Positions 4,944-6,054 of a stretch of DNA of 6,054 nt are shown piece by piece (position 1 is the stretch's first letter; every line of letters starts with the position of its first letter). Position numbers and translations under genes: made by a program. Source of the stretch: Clostridia bacterium. GTDB taxonomy: Bacteria > Bacillota > Clostridia > Oscillospirales > CAG-272. Under the pieces are notes generated by a model that saw only the letters and a list, made by a program, of their open reading frames with translations, had not been told where the DNA came from and did no database searches. The DNA is taken from NCBI GenBank assembly GCA_017407375.1, contig JAFQWT010000116.1, forward strand, positions 1-6,054, written 5' to 3'.

Positions 4944-6054
4944 TCAGTACGCCTTGCCCCAATAGACAAGCGACTTGGCAGGGCGGCCGCAGCACACGCA
5001 GGTGGGGGCCACCTCCTCGGTATCGCCAAAGGGCATGCAGCGCGAGGTCACGTCGGCCACCTCCTTCAGCTTCTCCTCACAGGCCACGTCGCCGCACCAC
5101 ATGGCGCGGATGTAGCCGCTCTTCTCGGAGGCGATGGTGCAAAGCTCGTCAAGCGTCGTTGCGGTGTAGGTACGGCTGGTACGGTTGGCAAGGGCCTTCT
5201 CGTAGAGGGCGGCGGTCAGGGCCTCCAGCTGCTCCCCGACAAGGCGGTTGACGTCGGCAAGGGGGGCAAAGGTCTTCTGGCGGTTGTCACGGCGGACGAT
5301 CACGCACTGGCCGCTCTCAAGGTCGCGCGGGCCGATCTCAATGCGGACAGGCACGCCCTTCATCTCGTATTCGGCAAACTTCCACCCGGGCGAGTTGTCG
5401 CTGTCGTCCAGCTTCACGCGGTAGGAGCGCGATAACTCCTCGGTGAGGGCACGCGCCGCCTCAAGGACGCCGGGCTTGTGCTGCTGTACGGGGACGACCA
5501 CCACCTGGATGGGCGCCACGGCGCTCGGCAGTACGAGACCGTTGTCGTCACCGTGGGTCATGATGATACCGCCGATGATACGGGTGGAAACGCCCCAGGA
5601 GGTCTGGTGGCAGTACTTCAGCTTGTTGTCGCGGTCAAGATACTGGATGCCAAAGGCGCGGGCAAAGCCGTCGCCAAAGTTATGGGAGGTGCCGCCCTGG
5701 AGGGCCTTGCCGTCGTGCATCAGCGCCTCCACCGTGTAGGTGGCGGTGGCTCCCGCAAACTTTTCCTTGTCGGTCTTTCTGCCGCGCACCACGGGAATGC
5801 CGAGGTCATGCTCAAAGAAGTCGGCATAGACCCCCAGCATGCGGAGCGTCTCGGCCTCGCTCTCCTCGGCGGTGGCGTGCATCGTGTGGCCCTCCTGCCA
5901 GAGGAACTCACGGCTGCGCAGGAACGGGCGCGTGGTCTTTTCCCAGCGCACCACGCTGCACCACAGGTTATAGAGCTTCGGCAGGTCGCGGTAGGAGCGG
6001 ATGATGTTGGCGTAATGCTCACAGAACAGGGTCTCCGAGGTCGGGCGCACGCAA
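4944..6054 (-). CDS. proS: Prolyl-tRNA synthetase, type 3 (no editing insertion), N-terminus outside window
   Basis: ProS charges tRNA-Pro with proline in the cytoplasm. About 370 C-terminal residues are visible; the family is usually about 480, so roughly 110 are missing upstream. The GTG at 6050 is internal: the frame stays open to the window edge and the local motif is normally preceded by more protein. Counting from that codon, RPTSE (2-6) is the proline-site loop, RSREFLWQEGHT (45-56) is class II motif 2, and GVSTRIIGGIIMTHGDD (153-169) is motif 3. No long editing insertion separates motifs 2 and 3, which marks the archaeal/eukaryotic-like form found in many Clostridia and Bacteroidetes. 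An anticodon-binding domain (about 180-280) follows. The terminal domain has C319/C324 and C351/C354, spaced like the zinc cysteines of the Thermus enzyme, and the family's conserved C-terminal tyrosine (VYWGKAY). It is the first visible gene of the minus-strand cluster. Confidence 0.97.
   Translation of the reverse strand, partial: CVRPTSETLFCEHYANIIRSYRDLPKLYNLWCSVVRWEKTTRPFLRSREFLWQEGHTMHATAEESEAETLRMLGVYADFFEHDLGIPVVRGRKTDKEKFAGATATYTVEALMHDGKALQGGTSHNFGDGFARAFGIQYLDRDNKLKYCHQTSWGVSTRIIGGIIMTHGDDNGLVLPSAVAPIQVVVVPVQQHKPGVLEAARALTEELSRSYRVKLDDSDNSPGWKFAEYEMKGVPVRIEIGPRDLESGQCVIVRRDNRQKTFAPLADVNRLVGEQLEALTAALYEKALANRTSRTYTATTLDELCTIASEKSGYIRAMWCGDVACEEKLKEVADVTSRCMPFGDTEEVAPTCVCCGRPAKSLVYWGKAY

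Overview
The window looks like a GC-rich (roughly 60% by eye) bacterial chromosome segment, most likely from an uncultured gut-type member of the Clostridia/Firmicutes. The reasons are purine-rich Shine-Dalgarno sites (AAAGGAG, AAAGG), a flavodoxin/2[4Fe-4S] protein of the EFR1 type, which is typical of anaerobes, a type-3 (archaeal/eukaryotic-like) prolyl-tRNA synthetase, and a compact lysine/diaminopimelate operon. The taxonomic call is inference; no rRNA or other strong marker is present.

Layout: two gene sets converge on an intergenic region near 1980-2185. On the plus strand, dapB (1-657, missing its N-terminus) is followed after 26 nt by lysA (684-1979). These encode the 4-hydroxy-tetrahydrodipicolinate reductase and the diaminopimelate decarboxylase of lysine and peptidoglycan precursor synthesis. 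On the minus strand, reading right to left, are proS (6054-4944, missing its N-terminus), a biotin-protein-ligase-like protein whose catalytic motifs look eroded (4916-4134), an extended short-chain dehydrogenase/epimerase (4068-3064), and an EFR1-type flavodoxin-ferredoxin protein (3067-2168). The last two overlap by ATGA and are probably translationally coupled.

The convergence region holds a repeat pair: two 58-bp direct copies exactly 102 bp apart, with a partly inverted segment between them and a small hairpin in each copy whose closing pair differs in a compensatory way. A 14-bp perfect hairpin follows, probably a bidirectional terminator. The stop codon of the EFR1 gene lies in its loop, so the last few codons of that gene form one arm of the terminator.

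Most of the window is ordinary housekeeping DNA. The items most worth a second look are the degenerate biotin-ligase homologue behind proS, the structured intergenic repeat, and the coupled SDR/EFR1 redox pair. I see no phage, CRISPR, transposase or RNA gene.
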